DNA of 64,000 nucleotides from Brachyspira murdochii DSM 12563 (GTDB taxonomy: Bacteria > Spirochaetota > Brachyspiria > Brachyspirales > Brachyspiraceae), in assembly GCF_000092845.1 (NCBI RefSeq), contig NC_014150.1, positions 1,822,919 through 1,886,918 of the forward strand. Reading direction: 5' to 3'. Each line of letters starts with the position of its first letter. The first letter of the stretch is position 1. Below are positions 63,587 to 64,000 of this stretch, piece by piece. The notes beneath the pieces are model-generated. The model was given only the letters and a program-made list of their open reading frames with translations, had not been told where the DNA came from and ran no database searches. The position numbers were made by a program, and so were the translations under genes.

Positions 63587-63622
63587 ACTAATTCAAAAAA
63601 TAATTAGGATAATTATAATAAA

Positions 63623-64000
63623 ATGAGCGAAAATTTAAAAAATGAAATACTAGAACTTGTAAAAAGTGAGGATATAATAAAACCAACTAGATATTTAGGC
63701 GGCGAGATAAATGCTATAATAAAACCAAATATGCCTTTTAAATTTGTTATGTGCTTTGCGGATATGTACGAAATAGCCATAAGCAATTTGGGGCTTTCTA
63801 TACTTTATGAGGTTATTAATTCTATTGAATATGCATCATGTGAGAGAGTATACGCTGTTGCTGAAGACTTTGAAAAACTTTTAAGGGAGAAAAATATACC
63901 GCTTTATACTTTGGAGACTTTCAGCAGAGTAAAAGATGCTGATGTTTTGGGATTTACTTTGCAGTATGAGCTTATATATACAAATATACTTCAGGTGCTA
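63623..64000 (+). CDS. B12-binding radical SAM protein, TIGR03960 family (N-terminal part, cut by window end)
   Basis: 126 codons remain open to the end of the window. IKPTRYLGGEINAIIK, CFADMYEIAISNLGLSILYEVINS, CERVYAVAEDFEKLLREKNIPLYTLETF and VLGFTLQYELIYTNILQVL match the start of the TIGR03960-type proteins, which have a B12-binding-like domain before a radical SAM domain. The CxxxCxxC motif would lie beyond the window. The function is unknown. AGGA lies 14 bases before the ATG, somewhat far. Confidence 0.88.
   Translation, partial: MSENLKNEILELVKSEDIIKPTRYLGGEINAIIKPNMPFKFVMCFADMYEIAISNLGLSILYEVINSIEYASCERVYAVAEDFEKLLREKNIPLYTLETFSRVKDADVLGFTLQYELIYTNILQVL

Overview
The window is strongly AT-rich chromosomal DNA (G+C well under one third by eye) from a host-associated anaerobic spirochaete, most likely a Brachyspira species. 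The evidence is a flagellar hook-associated protein (FlgK), two methyl-accepting chemotaxis proteins, a porin-like surface protein resembling the Brachyspira 39-kDa Vsp family, an oxygen-sensitive 2-oxoacid:ferredoxin oxidoreductase, a hybrid-cluster protein, and several oligopeptide-binding lipoproteins. The genus call comes from recognising families, not from a search. Promoters of the form TTGACA-N16/17-TATAAT and hairpin-plus-T-run terminators are unusually easy to read. I see no rRNA, tRNA, CRISPR array or complete insertion sequence.

Layout. 0-6 kb: a DUF3298-type lipoprotein and two OppA-like peptide-binding lipoproteins around a coiled-coil gene that overlaps a broken small ORF. 6-12 kb: scpB, a dispersed repeat, smpB (apparently leaderless), a small unknown operon, groES, apt and a MATE exporter. 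12.4-14.6 kb: an Rrf2 regulator with a palindromic operator, followed by hcp. 14.7-15.2 kb: two more copies of the dispersed repeat. 15.2-21.4 kb (minus strand): an SNase-like nuclease, thiE, a third OppA and a large TPR protein. 21.6-24.2 kb: a four-subunit 2-oxoacid:ferredoxin oxidoreductase operon. 24.3-29.1 kb: two Rpn-type PD-(D/E)XK loci with a free-standing copy of the Rpn C-terminal part, interrupted by the Vsp-like gene. 29-35 kb: a lipoprotein, flgK and a chemoreceptor with an extra C-terminal domain. 35-42 kb: hisC, an M16 protease, a DUF5682 protein, and a DNA methyltransferase with a frameshifted restriction endonuclease. 42.6-46 kb: a large exported protein and a XerD-type recombinase. 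46-51.7 kb: a HisC-like protein without its catalytic lysine, small lipoproteins, DUF4241, an N/Q/Y-rich exported protein and a cysteine hydrolase. 52-58 kb: fabH, DUF4026, a YgjP-like metalloprotease and a chemoreceptor. 58-61 kb: an operon of a CHAT protease, a lipoprotein amidase and an RsmI-like methylase. 61-64 kb: a lipoprotein, rseP and the start of a TIGR03960-type radical SAM gene.

The most interesting parts are three. (1) The Rpn loci: each full-length gene has a strong internal ribosome-binding site before an in-frame ATG, and a third copy of exactly that internal ORF stands alone downstream. This matches the gene-within-gene toxin/antitoxin design reported for Rpn proteins, with an added free antitoxin copy; both loci lie behind a G-quadruplex-capable sequence. 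(2) A CHAT-family protease translationally coupled to a peptidoglycan amidase lipoprotein, a possible protease/lysis-effector pair. (3) A restriction-modification locus whose endonuclease appears broken by two indels, adjacent to a DUF5682 gene. All functional readings are inference from sequence.
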